Counted from the stretch's first letter, positions 25,073-33,545 are shown. The stretch is 64,000 bases of DNA from Methanobrevibacter sp. (GCA_016838945.1 JADLKP010000001.1:1-64000); one strand, 5' to 3'. Program-made: numbers and translations. The notes: generated from the letters alone by a model not told the origin.

Positions 25073-25164
25073 ATTATAATTAAACTGTGAAATTATATTG
25101 ATATGGTTAAAAATAAGTAAAATTAGGAGAGAAATTTATGTATAGTTTTGTATGGTATGCTTTC
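25073..25164. repeat. Repeated intergenic cassette, copy a
   Basis: Contains the shared core AAATAAGTAAAATTAGGAGA followed by AATTTATGTATAGTTTTRTATGG. Related copies lie at 31555, 33471 and 33920. This copy is the most divergent. Confidence 0.65.
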
Positions 25165-25288
25165 GTGGGATGTGATTTAAAAAAAATTATAAAGTGGGTT
25201 CATGGCAGCTTGTCCTTTAAATAATGAGATTATTATTGTCTCTATGTACTAAGAATTTAATGCATGCTAAAATTTTATTATGTTTTAT

Positions 25289-25310
25289 ATGTACTAATGA
25301 TTTAGTACAT
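25289..25310. repeat. 9-4-9 inverted repeat within a 45-bp imperfect direct repeat
   Basis: ATGTACTAA pairs with TTAGTACAT across TGAT. A related ATGTACTAAGAATTTAATGC stands about 45 bases earlier. The surrounding 24935-25576 gap otherwise holds the repeated cassette and a gene remnant. Confidence 0.5.
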
Positions 25311-25489
25311 GCTATAAAGTTAGTATATTTGATCAATGACTTTTTTATATTAGTGGTGAAAAATTTTTGCATTGTTTTTTTCATATGATTAGAGTCAGCT
25401 CTAAATTCCCCTTAAGGAGATTTAAGTACAAGTCAGAGAATTGCACTTATCTATATCTTTGAGGGCAGTGATCAATTTTAAGATATGAT

Positions 25490-25541
25490 TTAGAGCTTGA
25501 GGAGTATGCAGGTGAGAATGTATTGATAGTGCAGATTTAAA
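25490..25541 (+). pseudogene. Remnant of the 3' end of an 88-residue-protein paralogue
   Basis: The bases GAGCTTGAGGAGTATGCAGG to GATAGTGCAGATTTAAATAA match the last 15 codons of the gene at 24085-24351 with few changes. It stands directly before the second secreted-protein gene, mirroring the intact gene order upstream. Confidence 0.7.
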
Positions 25542-25576
25542 TAAAAGGTCTTAAATAGTATTTATTAGGTGATGCT

Positions 25577-26026
25577 ATGAGATTTAAATATATTTTTTTA
25601 GGGGTTCTGGTTCTGATTTTGGCAGCTGGCGTTGCAGCTGCTGATGACTATGAATCAGTGGGGGACTATACCTTTGACATTCCGGATGGATATCAAGTTG
25701 CAGACAAGGATGACGTTTCAGTTGGAATGGAATTGGATGAAAATCATACGGTTCTTGTTTATCAGCTTGATTCAGATAGGGATATTAGCTTATTCAAGAC
25801 AATGCTTGAAACTGCTGGATGCCAGTTCAGTGATGAACAGGACTTGAAAGTAGGCAATTTCAATGTAAGTCAATCCACTTACAAACTTGAAGAGGCTCAA
25901 GGATATTTCTATATTTGCAGTGATGGTGGAAAACATATTGTAGTTGCTGATGGAATGCCTGCAAGTGAAGAACTTCCTGCAGCAGATGATAATCCTACTT
26001 ATGAAGTTGTTAGTTCTTTAGAATAA
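25577..26026 (+). CDS. Small secreted protein, family A member 2
   Basis: A 149-residue paralogue of the protein at 24449. The signal peptide is MRFKYIFLGVLVLILAAGVA, and the mature part has YTFDIPDGYQVADKDD, VGNFNVSQSTY and GYFYICSDGGKHIVVAD, aligning with the other two members. Ribosome binding site TTAGGTGATGCT precedes ATG. The product is expected to be secreted, with unknown function. The stop is followed by a hairpin terminator. Confidence 0.75.
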   Translation: MRFKYIFLGVLVLILAAGVAAADDYESVGDYTFDIPDGYQVADKDDVSVGMELDENHTVLVYQLDSDRDISLFKTMLETAGCQFSDEQDLKVGNFNVSQSTYKLEEAQGYFYICSDGGKHIVVADGMPASEELPAADDNPTYEVVSSLE

Positions 26027-26031
26027 TACAA

Positions 26032-26068
26032 GCTTTTTGAATAAGTATTATTACTTATTCTCTTTTTT
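26032..26068 (+). terminator. Hairpin terminator after member 2
   Basis: GAATAAGTA pairs with TACTTATTC across TTAT, followed by TCTTTTTT. It begins with CAAGCTTTTT as in the two-hairpin elements, but lacks the CTTG return arm and the second hairpin. Confidence 0.65.
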
Positions 26069-26082
26069 ATTTTTTTGTTATT

Positions 26083-26526
26083 ATGAATAAAAAACTTTTA
26101 ATTATCATTGGATTGATATTAATCTTATTTTATAGTATCTTAACTATTTCGGCTGCTAATTATAGCAATCCAGATTATAATTTGAATATTCCAGATGGTT
26201 ACCATAGAGTTAATCAATCTGATAACTTTGTTCTGCTTCAGAGTGATAAATATCATAGCATTTCCATTTCCACTTTAGATGGCAGTACAGATAAGGATCT
26301 TTTGAAGTACCTGCTTGAAAGGTCAATGTATGATTTTACTTATTCTACCAATTACACTAAGGGAAGCTATGATGTAGAGGAGAACTATTATAATCAGGAG
26401 TATCAAAGTGGTATTCTGTATTTATGTGATAATGGTCAGGAGATGATTGTTATAGATTATAATGGTCCTTTAGGTGAAGATTTAGAGGATAGTCCTGTTG
26501 GTGTAATTTTAGATGTTTTAGATTAA
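26083..26526 (+). CDS. Small secreted protein, family A member 3
   Basis: A 147-residue third paralogue. The signal peptide is residues 1-24 (LILILFYSILTISAAN), then YNLNIPDGYHRVNQSDNFVLL, KGSYDVEENYYNQ and GILYLCDNGQEMIVIDY, aligning with members 1 and 2. Base composition is more AT-rich than in member 1, and the 3' end overlaps the convergent gene by nine bases. No good ribosome binding site precedes the ATG. Unknown function. Confidence 0.7.
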   Translation: MNKKLLIIIGLILILFYSILTISAANYSNPDYNLNIPDGYHRVNQSDNFVLLQSDKYHSISISTLDGSTDKDLLKYLLERSMYDFTYSTNYTKGSYDVEENYYNQEYQSGILYLCDNGQEMIVIDYNGPLGEDLEDSPVGVILDVLD

Positions 26527-26910
26527 TTTTATTATTTGGTTTTCTGTCAGGTTGGTTGCAGTAGCTATTTCCTTTATGGAAAATTCTTCATCAAGCATTT
26601 CATATGCGCGTTTAAATTGATTTTTCATATATTCCACTTCTTCATCATATTTTTGTTCTATTTCATAATCCAATTCATATATTTCTCTTTTAAGATTAAT
26701 CATTTCAATATATTTCTTTCTTTTTAAATCCATCAGTTTAGCTACTTCATAATCAATCCCTGTTCTAGATGTTACTTTTCGTGGGGGGTGAAAGTCTATA
26801 TCAAATTCTGCATTTGAGTATTTATTATGAATTTCTCCTTCTTCATTAAATAATATTGATTCTAATGATTTTTTTTTAGTTTCATTTCCTTCTTCACACA
26901 TTTTAATCAC
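26518..26910 (-). CDS. Coiled-coil protein with an Rpn-like C-terminal tail
   Basis: A 130-residue protein with no nuclease domain. The first 60 residues are polar with no recognised fold. A coiled coil spans about 62-105 (LKRKKYIEMINLKREIYELDYEIEQ). The last 25 residues (MLDEEFSIKEIATATNLTENQIIKL) match the helix-turn-helix-like tail of Rpn proteins, compare GLSFEEVSRLTGVSVDEISDI. It may be another free-standing tail-bearing regulator. Starts at 26910 (MIKM) or 26901 are both possible. Confidence 0.6.
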   Translation of the reverse strand: MIKMCEEGNETKKKSLESILFNEEGEIHNKYSNAEFDIDFHPPRKVTSRTGIDYEVAKLMDLKRKKYIEMINLKREIYELDYEIEQKYDEEVEYMKNQFKRAYEMLDEEFSIKEIATATNLTENQIIKLI

Positions 26911-27139
26911 TTATGATATTTTTTATTATTAAAGGATGTAATTAGTTTATTTTGTGTTTATCTTATTATTTAAGTGTTATTTATTTAAATTATGTGTTTA
27001 CTATTTGTATTTGATAGTTTAAGTATTTTTTAGTTTTTTTATTGATTTTTAAGCATGGTAAACTATTTTTTATAATTTTACAAAATTTTATATTAAATTA
27101 ATTTTATAATATAACTATAAATGTAATTGAGGTTATTTA

Positions 27140-27529
27140 ATGAAAGAGCTTTATGTAGTTGCTGCCATCATAAAAAAAGATAATAAAATTTTAGCTACCC
27201 AAAGAGGATATGGGGAATTTGAAGGTCTTTGGGAATTTCCAGGCGGCAAGATAGAAGAGGGGGAAACTAAGGAAGAAGCTTTAATTCGTGAAATTAAGGA
27301 AGAATTGAATGCAGACATCATTGTTGAAAAATTTGCCCTAGATTTGGAATGGCAATATCCTAATTTTTACCTTTATATGTCTTGTTTTGAATGCATTTTA
27401 AAAAGTGATATAGAGCTATTGGAACACATGGGAGCTCGATGGCTCTCTTTAGATGAACTTGATTCAGTTGAATGGATTGAAGCTGACATCAAGGCCGTAA
27501 ATTATATTAAGGAATCTTTAAGTTTCTAA
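27140..27529 (+). CDS. NUDIX hydrolase, MutT-like
   Basis: A 129-residue NUDIX pyrophosphohydrolase. The full Nudix box is visible as GGKIEEGETKEEALIREIKEEL (residues about 33-54), with ATQRGYGEFEGLWEFPGG before it, as in MutT-type 8-oxo-dGTP or CTP pyrophosphohydrolases. TGAGGT precedes the ATG. It lies 14 bases before a large PLD-helicase gene in the same direction, so the two form an operon. The association suggests a role with the helicase, possibly in nucleotide-based defence or repair; that is inference. Confidence 0.88.
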   Translation: MKELYVVAAIIKKDNKILATQRGYGEFEGLWEFPGGKIEEGETKEEALIREIKEELNADIIVEKFALDLEWQYPNFYLYMSCFECILKSDIELLEHMGARWLSLDELDSVEWIEADIKAVNYIKESLSF

Positions 27530-27543
27530 TTTTTGGTGTTTAA

Positions 27544-30500
27544 ATGACTAAAGAGCTAAATAAAATTATATTGGAAGGTGCAGAGACTGCCTTTATTGAT
27601 GAAAATTTTGAATCTTCCAACGAGTATAGGCCAAGATTACTTGTTAACAACAATGGCCATAAGGTCTTGAATTCAATTAAGGATGAATTAAAGGATTGTG
27701 AAGAGTTCTTCATCAGCGTTGCATTTATCACTAAAGGGGGACTTACTCCACTATTACAAGATTTGAAGGAACTTGAAAAAAGAGGTATTAAAGGGAAAAT
27801 AATTACTACCGACTATTTATATTTTACCGAACCTGAAGCTTTAAGAAAGCTCAATGATTTAAGCAATATTGAAATAAAAATGTATGAAACCGATGAGACT
27901 GACGGTTTCCATACCAAAGGTTATATTTTTAAAAACAATGGAATTTATAAGGCCATTATAGGCAGTTCCAATCTTACTTTAAATGCTTTGACAATCAATA
28001 AGGAATGGAATATTGGATTTTCATCCCTTTATGATGGGGAAATTCTAAAAAGTCTAATCGATGAATTCAATGATTTATGGGGAAAGTCTTCAAACATTGA
28101 TGATATCCTGGTTGAATATGAGAATATTTATAATCATAAAAAGAATTTCAGAGATTTCAATAGAGATTATAAGGAAACAAAAGAGGAAACAGAAGTAGAT
28201 CTTGTACCAAATTCTATGCAAAGAGACTTTTTGGATAATCTAAGAACACTTGTTTTAAATGGAGAAGATAGGGCACTTCTTGTATCAGCTACTGGTACAG
28301 GAAAAACATATGCAGCTGCATTTGCAGTTAAGGATTTTGCTCCAAAGAAATTCTTATTTATTGTTCACAGGGAACAGATTTTAAAACAGGCAATTAAGTC
28401 ATTTAAAAGAGTATTTAATGGTGAAGATAATAAATTCGGCCTTCTTTCAGGAAATTCAAAGGAATATGATAAGGATTATTTGTTTTCAACTGTACAGACC
28501 ATGTCTAAAGAGGATGTCTATACAAAATTTGATATGGATGAATTTGATTTCATTGTCATAGATGAAGTTCATAAGGCAGGAGCTTTAAGTTATAAAAAGC
28601 TTTTAAGCTATTTCAAACCTAAATTCTGGCTTGGAATGACTGCTTCACCTGACAGAACCGATGGTGAAAACATCTATGAATTGTTTGACTATAATGTACC
28701 TCTTGACATCAGACTTCAGGATGCTTTGGAAGAGGACTTGTTGTGTCCTTTCCATTACTTTGGAATAAGTGATTTGACAGTTGATGGTGAAGTCTTGGAT
28801 GATGAAAGCGATTTCAGATATTTGGTATCAGATGAACGTGTAAAATATTTGCTTGAAAAATCCGAATATTATGGCCATACTGGAGAAAGATGCAAAGCTC
28901 TTGTATTCTGCAGCACTAAAAGAGAAGCAAGAGAATTGGCTGAAGCATTTACACAAAGAGGCCACCCTTCACAGTTTTTAAGTGGTGATGATTCCCAAGA
29001 AAAACGTGAAGAAGCTATTTACAGATTAACAAATGATGATGCAGGAGATCCTATAGAATACATTTTCACCGTAGATATCTTCAATGAAGGAGTAGACATT
29101 CCAGAAGTCAATCAGGTCCTCTTGGTCAGGCCAACCCAATCTTCAATCATTTTCATTCAGCAATTAGGAAGAGGATTGCGCAAATTCAAAAACAAGGAAT
29201 ACGTTGTCATCATTGACTTTATTGGTAATTACAAGAACAATTTCCTGATTCCTATTGCCTTATCAGGTGACAGAACCTATGATAAGGATAATATTCGCAG
29301 ATATTTGATGGAAGGATCAAAGGTAATTCCAGGTCAATCTTCAATCAGTTTTGATGAAATATCCAAAAAGAGAATCTATAAAGCTATTGACAATACAACC
29401 TTTTCTAGAATTGCATTGTTCAAGGAAAAATATCAAAATCTTAAATTCAGACTTGGTAGAATCCCATACCTTTGTGATTTCTATGAAAATGGAGAATTCA
29501 ATCCGGAATTAATTTTAAATCATAGTCAATATGATTCCTACCATAATTTCTTAAATAAAATTGATGACAGCTATGAAGAATCAATCGATGATGTAGACAA
29601 TCTTTCGTTAAAATTCATCTCATCCAAAATCATTAAGGGAATAAGGCCACATGAGGCGGTTATTTTAAGATATTTAAGATATAATAAGTATTTCACCATT
29701 CAAGCTATTGAAAACTTTTTGCATGAAGAATATGGACTTGAAAATCAATTTGAATCCATTAAAGGAGCTATTAATTTATTAAGCTTGAATTTCTATAAGA
29801 AGGAAAGCACTCAAAATAGAGACAGCCAAACCACTTTGATTGAAACCAAGGACAAAGTAAGTTTTGAGGATTACCAAGCAAACACTGTATCTAGTGCTAT
29901 TGGAAAAATAGACGGTTTTGATTATGAAAACATTTTCTTTAATTTAGATATTAGTTTAGATAGTTTAGAAAACAATAAAGATCATAAATTTGTTATTTCT
30001 GATTACTTTAGAAAGGCCCTAACCAATAGTACTTACTTAAAACACTTTGAAGACGCTATAGAGTATACTCTACTCAAATATGATTCTGTCTATAGAGTCG
30101 AAGATGATGAATTTAAGAGATATGCTAAATATTCAAGAGAAGATGTTTTAAAACTCTTGAATTGGAAATTCTTTATGAACGGCCAGAATATTGGTGGATA
30201 TAAGATAAAATATAATACCTGCCCTATTTTTGTAACCTATGATAAAAAAGAGGATATTTCTGAAACAATTAATTATGAAGATGAATTCGATTCAAGAGAC
30301 ATATTCAGTTGGATGAGTAGGAATAATCGTAGGGTAGAAAGTAATGAGCTTAAACCGCTTGTCAATTACACTGATTTGGATGTACGCTTATTCATTAAAA
30401 AGAGTGATGATGAGGGGCTTGACTTTTATTATATTGGAAAATTAAGTCCTTTGGGAGAACCTATACAGCTTTATAGAACTATTGATGGCAGGGAAAATCC

Positions 30501-30585
30501 TATTGTTAACTTTAAGTTTAAAATAGATCATACAGTTGATGAGAATCTATATAATTATTTCATGGATAAACTGGATGAGGAATAG
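27544..30585 (+). CDS. PLD-nuclease / superfamily 2 helicase with DUF3427-like C-terminus
   Basis: A 1013-residue multidomain protein. Residues about 30-190 form a phospholipase-D-type nuclease domain with HTKGY and GSSNLT. Residues about 225-590 form a superfamily 2 helicase: Walker A SATGTGKT (near 248), DEVHKAG (near 340), MTASPDRTDG, and motif VI QQLGRGLRKF (near 540). The remaining 400 residues match the DUF3427-type tail. Such proteins occur in defence islands and as stand-alone restriction-like enzymes; dimeric PLD domains cut DNA. It forms an operon with the NUDIX gene. Start ATG follows TTTGGTGTTTAA. Confidence 0.87.
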   Translation: MTKELNKIILEGAETAFIDENFESSNEYRPRLLVNNNGHKVLNSIKDELKDCEEFFISVAFITKGGLTPLLQDLKELEKRGIKGKIITTDYLYFTEPEALRKLNDLSNIEIKMYETDETDGFHTKGYIFKNNGIYKAIIGSSNLTLNALTINKEWNIGFSSLYDGEILKSLIDEFNDLWGKSSNIDDILVEYENIYNHKKNFRDFNRDYKETKEETEVDLVPNSMQRDFLDNLRTLVLNGEDRALLVSATGTGKTYAAAFAVKDFAPKKFLFIVHREQILKQAIKSFKRVFNGEDNKFGLLSGNSKEYDKDYLFSTVQTMSKEDVYTKFDMDEFDFIVIDEVHKAGALSYKKLLSYFKPKFWLGMTASPDRTDGENIYELFDYNVPLDIRLQDALEEDLLCPFHYFGISDLTVDGEVLDDESDFRYLVSDERVKYLLEKSEYYGHTGERCKALVFCSTKREARELAEAFTQRGHPSQFLSGDDSQEKREEAIYRLTNDDAGDPIEYIFTVDIFNEGVDIPEVNQVLLVRPTQSSIIFIQQLGRGLRKFKNKEYVVIIDFIGNYKNNFLIPIALSGDRTYDKDNIRRYLMEGSKVIPGQSSISFDEISKKRIYKAIDNTTFSRIALFKEKYQNLKFRLGRIPYLCDFYENGEFNPELILNHSQYDSYHNFLNKIDDSYEESIDDVDNLSLKFISSKIIKGIRPHEAVILRYLRYNKYFTIQAIENFLHEEYGLENQFESIKGAINLLSLNFYKKESTQNRDSQTTLIETKDKVSFEDYQANTVSSAIGKIDGFDYENIFFNLDISLDSLENNKDHKFVISDYFRKALTNSTYLKHFEDAIEYTLLKYDSVYRVEDDEFKRYAKYSREDVLKLLNWKFFMNGQNIGGYKIKYNTCPIFVTYDKKEDISETINYEDEFDSRDIFSWMSRNNRRVESNELKPLVNYTDLDVRLFIKKSDDEGLDFYYIGKLSPLGEPIQLYRTIDGRENPIVNFKFKIDHTVDENLYNYFMDKLDEE

Positions 30586-30734
30586 AATAATTTTAATTAA
30601 ATATGTAATCAATTAAAATTACAAATAGTATATCAACTGTTAATTAAAAAGAGGCTACATTTTATTTACTTAAACCTAAATTAAAAATAATTTGTTTTAA
30701 TCTAGAACATGTATATAAAAAATTTATTTTTACT

Positions 30735-30832
30735 AAAAACTTCCTTTTTCTACCAATCACTCTACCAAAGTGATTGTTCTCCCTAATCAAATCTCCATCA
30801 ATATAATACTTTTGCCTTACATGCATTTCATT
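30735..30832 (-). pseudogene. Remnant of a zinc-ribbon repeat protein
   Basis: Read on the minus strand this encodes KYYIDGDLIRENNHFGRVIG followed by RKRKF, which aligns with the C-terminus of the intact protein at 43037-43648 (KYYIDGDLIKESNQFGKVVG, RRRKL). Nothing remains of the rest of the gene. It is a relic of a second copy. Confidence 0.75.
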
Positions 30833-31013
30833 CACTAAAAAGTTTCATTGTGCAGTGACTTTTTGTGCTTCAATCATTCCTTCAATTATTACTTTTTTAT
30901 AGCCAATAATATTTAAAATTAGTTATTTTTAGTAATAAGGATTAAATTTTCCTTATAATATTGATTCAAGATTGTAAAATTGCTTTTATTTCGTAATTCT
31001 AAAAATAAGAAAC

Positions 31014-31142
31014 TTTTATATATCATAAAATTAATAATATCAATTGCATCAATTTGATGTCTACGGTCATTATGACCAATATTGTCTTTGGATAGGGATG
31101 TGTCAAAATTTGCATTTGCAAATTTATCCTTATTCCTTTTTT
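31014..31142 (+). ncRNA. Candidate small RNA with promoter, three hairpins and T-run
   Basis: TTTTATATATC at 31014 is a good TATA box. About 30 bases on, the sequence holds GCATCAATTTGATG, GGTCATTATGACC (31065-31077) and AAATTTGC/GCAAATTT across ATTT (31106-31125), then CCTTTTTT. It has no open frame and is less AT-rich than its surroundings. Purely a pattern-based proposal. Confidence 0.3.
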
Positions 31143-31344
31143 AAAGTGCTGTTTTTTTCTTGTTTTTTATAAGTTCATTGCTTCAGAATATTAAAGTGCA
31201 TTTATACATCGATTTCAATATTTTTTAAACAATAAAAAGGGTATTCACCTCAAAATAGAATGGAAGTTGATAATATTGTTGAAGTGTATTTAAAAGTTTG
31301 ATTTTTAAAAACAGTTATAATATTTTTTAAAAAAAATAGTTTTT

Positions 31345-31533
31345 TCAATTCATTTCAAGCTGATTGAATATTTTTTCCATATGAGCAATTGCATCGGAGA
31401 CTTCCTTTTGACTTATGTCTAAAGAAAGGCCATAATCTGCTTTTTTTCTAAGTGCAGTAAATCTTTTCAGTTCTTCTGTGTAGATCTTTTTGGGTTCTTC
31501 CATTTCAATTTTAAATTCATCTATTTTTCTCAT
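31345..31533 (-). CDS. Small protein of a repeated cassette, copy 1
   Basis: A 62-residue protein with N-terminus MRKIDEFKIEMEEPKKIYTE, paralogous to the protein at 33620 over the first 27 residues. No family is recognised. GGAGGAAGC precedes the ATG, and TTTATATAATA on the same strand near 31580 is a good TATA box. The gene and about 150 bases of its 5' region are repeated at 33620-34070, flanking the Rpn locus. Confidence 0.6.
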   Translation of the reverse strand: MRKIDEFKIEMEEPKKIYTEELKRFTALRKKADYGLSLDISQKEVSDAIAHMEKIFNQLEMN

Positions 31534-31554
31534 GCTTCCTCCATTTGTTTTTAA

Positions 31555-31705
31555 AAATACTTTGTATATGGTATTATATAAAGCTTATCTAAAATTTAAG
31601 GTCAATATTCTTGCTATACTGTAAAATTAAAGTTATATGGTAAAATTAGGGGAGAAAATTTATGTATAGTTTTATATGGTAAACTTGTTTACAAAATTAA
31701 AAATT
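31555..31705. repeat. Repeated intergenic cassette, copy b
   Basis: About 150 bases, more than nine in ten identical to 33920-34070 by eye. It runs from TACTTTGTATATGGTATTAT through AAGGTCAATATTCTTG to ATGTATAGTTTTATATGG. It is the 5' region of the small gene reading left. Beyond it (31725-31870) are degenerate coding relics also seen in part near 33540-33615. Confidence 0.85.
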
Positions 31706-32025
31706 AGTGGTGATTTTTATCTCTTTTTTTACCGACCAAACTTTTTAAGAAAGCTTGACTCAAATTCATCATTTTCCACCTTCATAAACATCAATCCTAT
31801 CCAAATTTTTCAGCTATTTTTTCATTGAAAAACTCACATATTTTAATTGAATTTCATTAGCTTTTTTTCTTTTTGCAAAATTATTATAATTTTATAATCA
31901 AATTAAAATATTGTATGAACTTCAAATATTAAAATAAGACTGTAAAATTCTAATTAGATTAAACTGACTAATTTAAATACTAGTTTTTACAAATTAAGAT
32001 TACTTACAAATTTAGAGGAGGTGAT

Positions 32026-32991
32026 ATGATATCTAAGCCGGTTTATGATAAGAATTTCAAGAACATTTTTGACATGTATCCTCAGGGAATCCTTGATATC
32101 ATTCATCAGGTGATTTCAGATAACTGGTCTGAACTGATTAGGGAAAACTGCCCGCCAGAGATTCGGGAAAAATTCGGCAGGGACATTCTGGAAAGCGATT
32201 CCATACAGATATCATGCGGCGAAGATTTTCGTTTGCACTTTAAGGAAAAGCTTCCGAATGAATTGAATCTAAAAAACGGCATGAGGTTCATTGCTGATGT
32301 GCCTTTTGATACAGATGAGGGTCTGATATTGAATCTTGAGTTTCACTCATCAAAGATAGATTTCGAACAGAGATCAAAGTTTAATGTATATCAGGCGGTA
32401 TTGCATAATGTGCATGGCAAATATGTTTTTACAGTTGTTTTTAGCATGGATAACGACAAGCATGAGATTATTCATCATAAAATCAATCAATTTGATGGGT
32501 TTACAATGTTTATCATATCGTTAAAGGCTCTAAACAAAAAACAAACTTTAAATAACTGTTCAAATAAAATATCAAACAATATTATAATGTCAGATAAGGA
32601 AAAGGCCCTCTTTCTAATGTGTCCGGCAATGGATGATGGGAATAGGGTTGAGACATTAAAGGAAACCATTCGGCTTACGCAATTGATTGAGACAATAGGC
32701 ATTCAGGAGAAAAGGGATATGCTAATGATTTTGTTTAACTTTGCGGATGAATGGTTTGATGGGAATGATTTTAATGAAATAGGAGGTAATGAGATGGTGG
32801 TTGAGTTGACTGAATCTGCTAAGAAGCGTTTGGAGAAGATGGCTATAAAAAGCATAAAAGAGGAAGGTAGGTTGGAAGATAGGATTGATATTATTTCAAG
32901 TATTCTTTCCAAGGGTCTTTCTTTTGAGGAGGTTTCTAGGCTTACTGGTGTAAGTGTTGATGAGATTTCTGATATTGCTAATGGAAAGTGA
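32026..32991 (+). CDS. Rpn-family PD-(D/E)XK nuclease-like protein, locus 3
   Basis: A 321-residue Rpn-like protein, different in its N-terminal half from loci 1 and 2 (MISKPVYDKNFKNIFDMYPQ). The catalytic segment IADVPFDTDEGLILNLEFHS (about 88-107) has the Asp and E-x-H in place of E-x-K/Q. A helical middle runs to about 250. Its C-terminal 65 residues start at an internal ATG (32794) preceded by AGGAGGTAATGAG, an excellent in-frame ribosome binding site. The tail has a coiled coil and a GLSFEEVSRLTGVSVDEIS helix-turn-helix-like end. Two further copies of this tail follow. GAGGAGGTGAT precedes the main ATG. Confidence 0.78.
   Translation: MISKPVYDKNFKNIFDMYPQGILDIIHQVISDNWSELIRENCPPEIREKFGRDILESDSIQISCGEDFRLHFKEKLPNELNLKNGMRFIADVPFDTDEGLILNLEFHSSKIDFEQRSKFNVYQAVLHNVHGKYVFTVVFSMDNDKHEIIHHKINQFDGFTMFIISLKALNKKQTLNNCSNKISNNIIMSDKEKALFLMCPAMDDGNRVETLKETIRLTQLIETIGIQEKRDMLMILFNFADEWFDGNDFNEIGGNEMVVELTESAKKRLEKMAIKSIKEEGRLEDRIDIISSILSKGLSFEEVSRLTGVSVDEISDIANGK
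32794..32991 (+). CDS. Predicted intragenic C-terminal product of Rpn locus 3
   Basis: A 65-residue product nested in frame in the Rpn gene. It begins MVVELTESAKKRLEKMAIKS. The upstream AGGAGGTAATGAG places AGGAGG eight bases before ATG, as strong as any ribosome binding site in the window, although it lies inside a coding region. In bacterial Rpn genes a short C-terminal protein made from such a site binds and restrains the full-length nuclease. The same site and start head the duplicate at 33026. Expression is predicted, not shown. Confidence 0.6.
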   Translation: MVVELTESAKKRLEKMAIKSIKEEGRLEDRIDIISSILSKGLSFEEVSRLTGVSVDEISDIANGK

Positions 32992-33025
32992 TTATTTTGG
33001 ATTTTGAGTTATTGGAGGTAATGAG

Positions 33026-33259
33026 ATGGTGGTTGAGTTGACTGAATCTGCTAAGAAGCGTTTGGAGAAGATGGCTATAAAAAGCATAAAAGAGGAAGGC
33101 CGATTGGAAGGTAAGTTGGAAGGTAAGTTGGAAGGTAGGTTGGAAGATAGGATTGATATTATTTCAAGTATTCTTTCCAATGGTCTTTCTTTTGAGGAGG
33201 TTTCTAGGCTTACTGGTGTGAGTGTTGATGAGATTTCTGATATTGCAAATGGAAAGTGA
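33026..33259 (+). CDS. Free-standing copy of the Rpn C-terminal segment, copy 2
   Basis: A 77-residue protein equal to the last 65 residues of Rpn locus 3 with an added EGKLEGKLEGRL block near residue 26-38. DNA identity to 32780-32991 is almost complete, including GGAGGTAATGAG before ATG, so the duplication is recent. The extra block is three copies of a 12-base unit that lengthens the predicted coiled coil. The likely role is an antitoxin-like partner of Rpn with altered length; that is inference. Confidence 0.7.
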   Translation: MVVELTESAKKRLEKMAIKSIKEEGRLEGKLEGKLEGRLEDRIDIISSILSNGLSFEEVSRLTGVSVDEISDIANGK

Positions 33260-33290
33260 ATTGGATTTAAAGTGGATTGGAGGTAATGGG

Positions 33291-33467
33291 ATGGTGGTTT
33301 TGACCCCTGAGGCTAAAAAGCTTAAAGAAGGACTATTTAATCAAGGAATTGAGAAAAGTTTCATAGCTATTGATATGATTAAAAAAGGGGCTGATTTAGA
33401 GGAAGTATCTAAAGCCACTGGCTTGACTAAAATTCAAATTAATCAGTTATGCACATTAATATTATAA
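33291..33467 (+). CDS. Free-standing copy of the Rpn C-terminal segment, copy 3 (divergent)
   Basis: A 58-residue protein beginning MVVLTPEAKKLKEGLFNQGI, preceded by GGAGGTAATGGG, the same ribosome binding site as copies 1 and 2. The tail GADLEEVSKATGLTKIQINQL keeps the helix-turn-helix-like pattern, but most residues differ, so it is an older duplicate or came from another Rpn gene. The frame extends upstream to 33222, but that part overlaps copy 2 and has no binding site. Confidence 0.62.
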   Translation: MVVLTPEAKKLKEGLFNQGIEKSFIAIDMIKKGADLEEVSKATGLTKIQINQLCTLIL

Positions 33468-33470
33468 TGA

Positions 33471-33545
33471 TTTTGTAAAAAAATAAGCAAAATTAGTGGA
33501 GAAATTTATATGTAGTTTTATATGGTAAACTTGTTTATAAAAATT
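33471..33545. repeat. Repeated intergenic cassette, copy c
   Basis: Holds AAATAAGCAAAATTAGTGGA and TAGTTTTATATGGTAAACTT, matching copies b and d over about 75 bases. Degenerate coding relics follow up to the start of the convergent small gene. Confidence 0.75.

Noticed and set aside
31625..31685. Six-codon upstream frame (MYSFIW) after a good ribosome binding site in the repeated leader
   Set aside because: Copy d stops one codon earlier, copy c stops after one codon and copy a runs to 28 codons, so the frame is not conserved.
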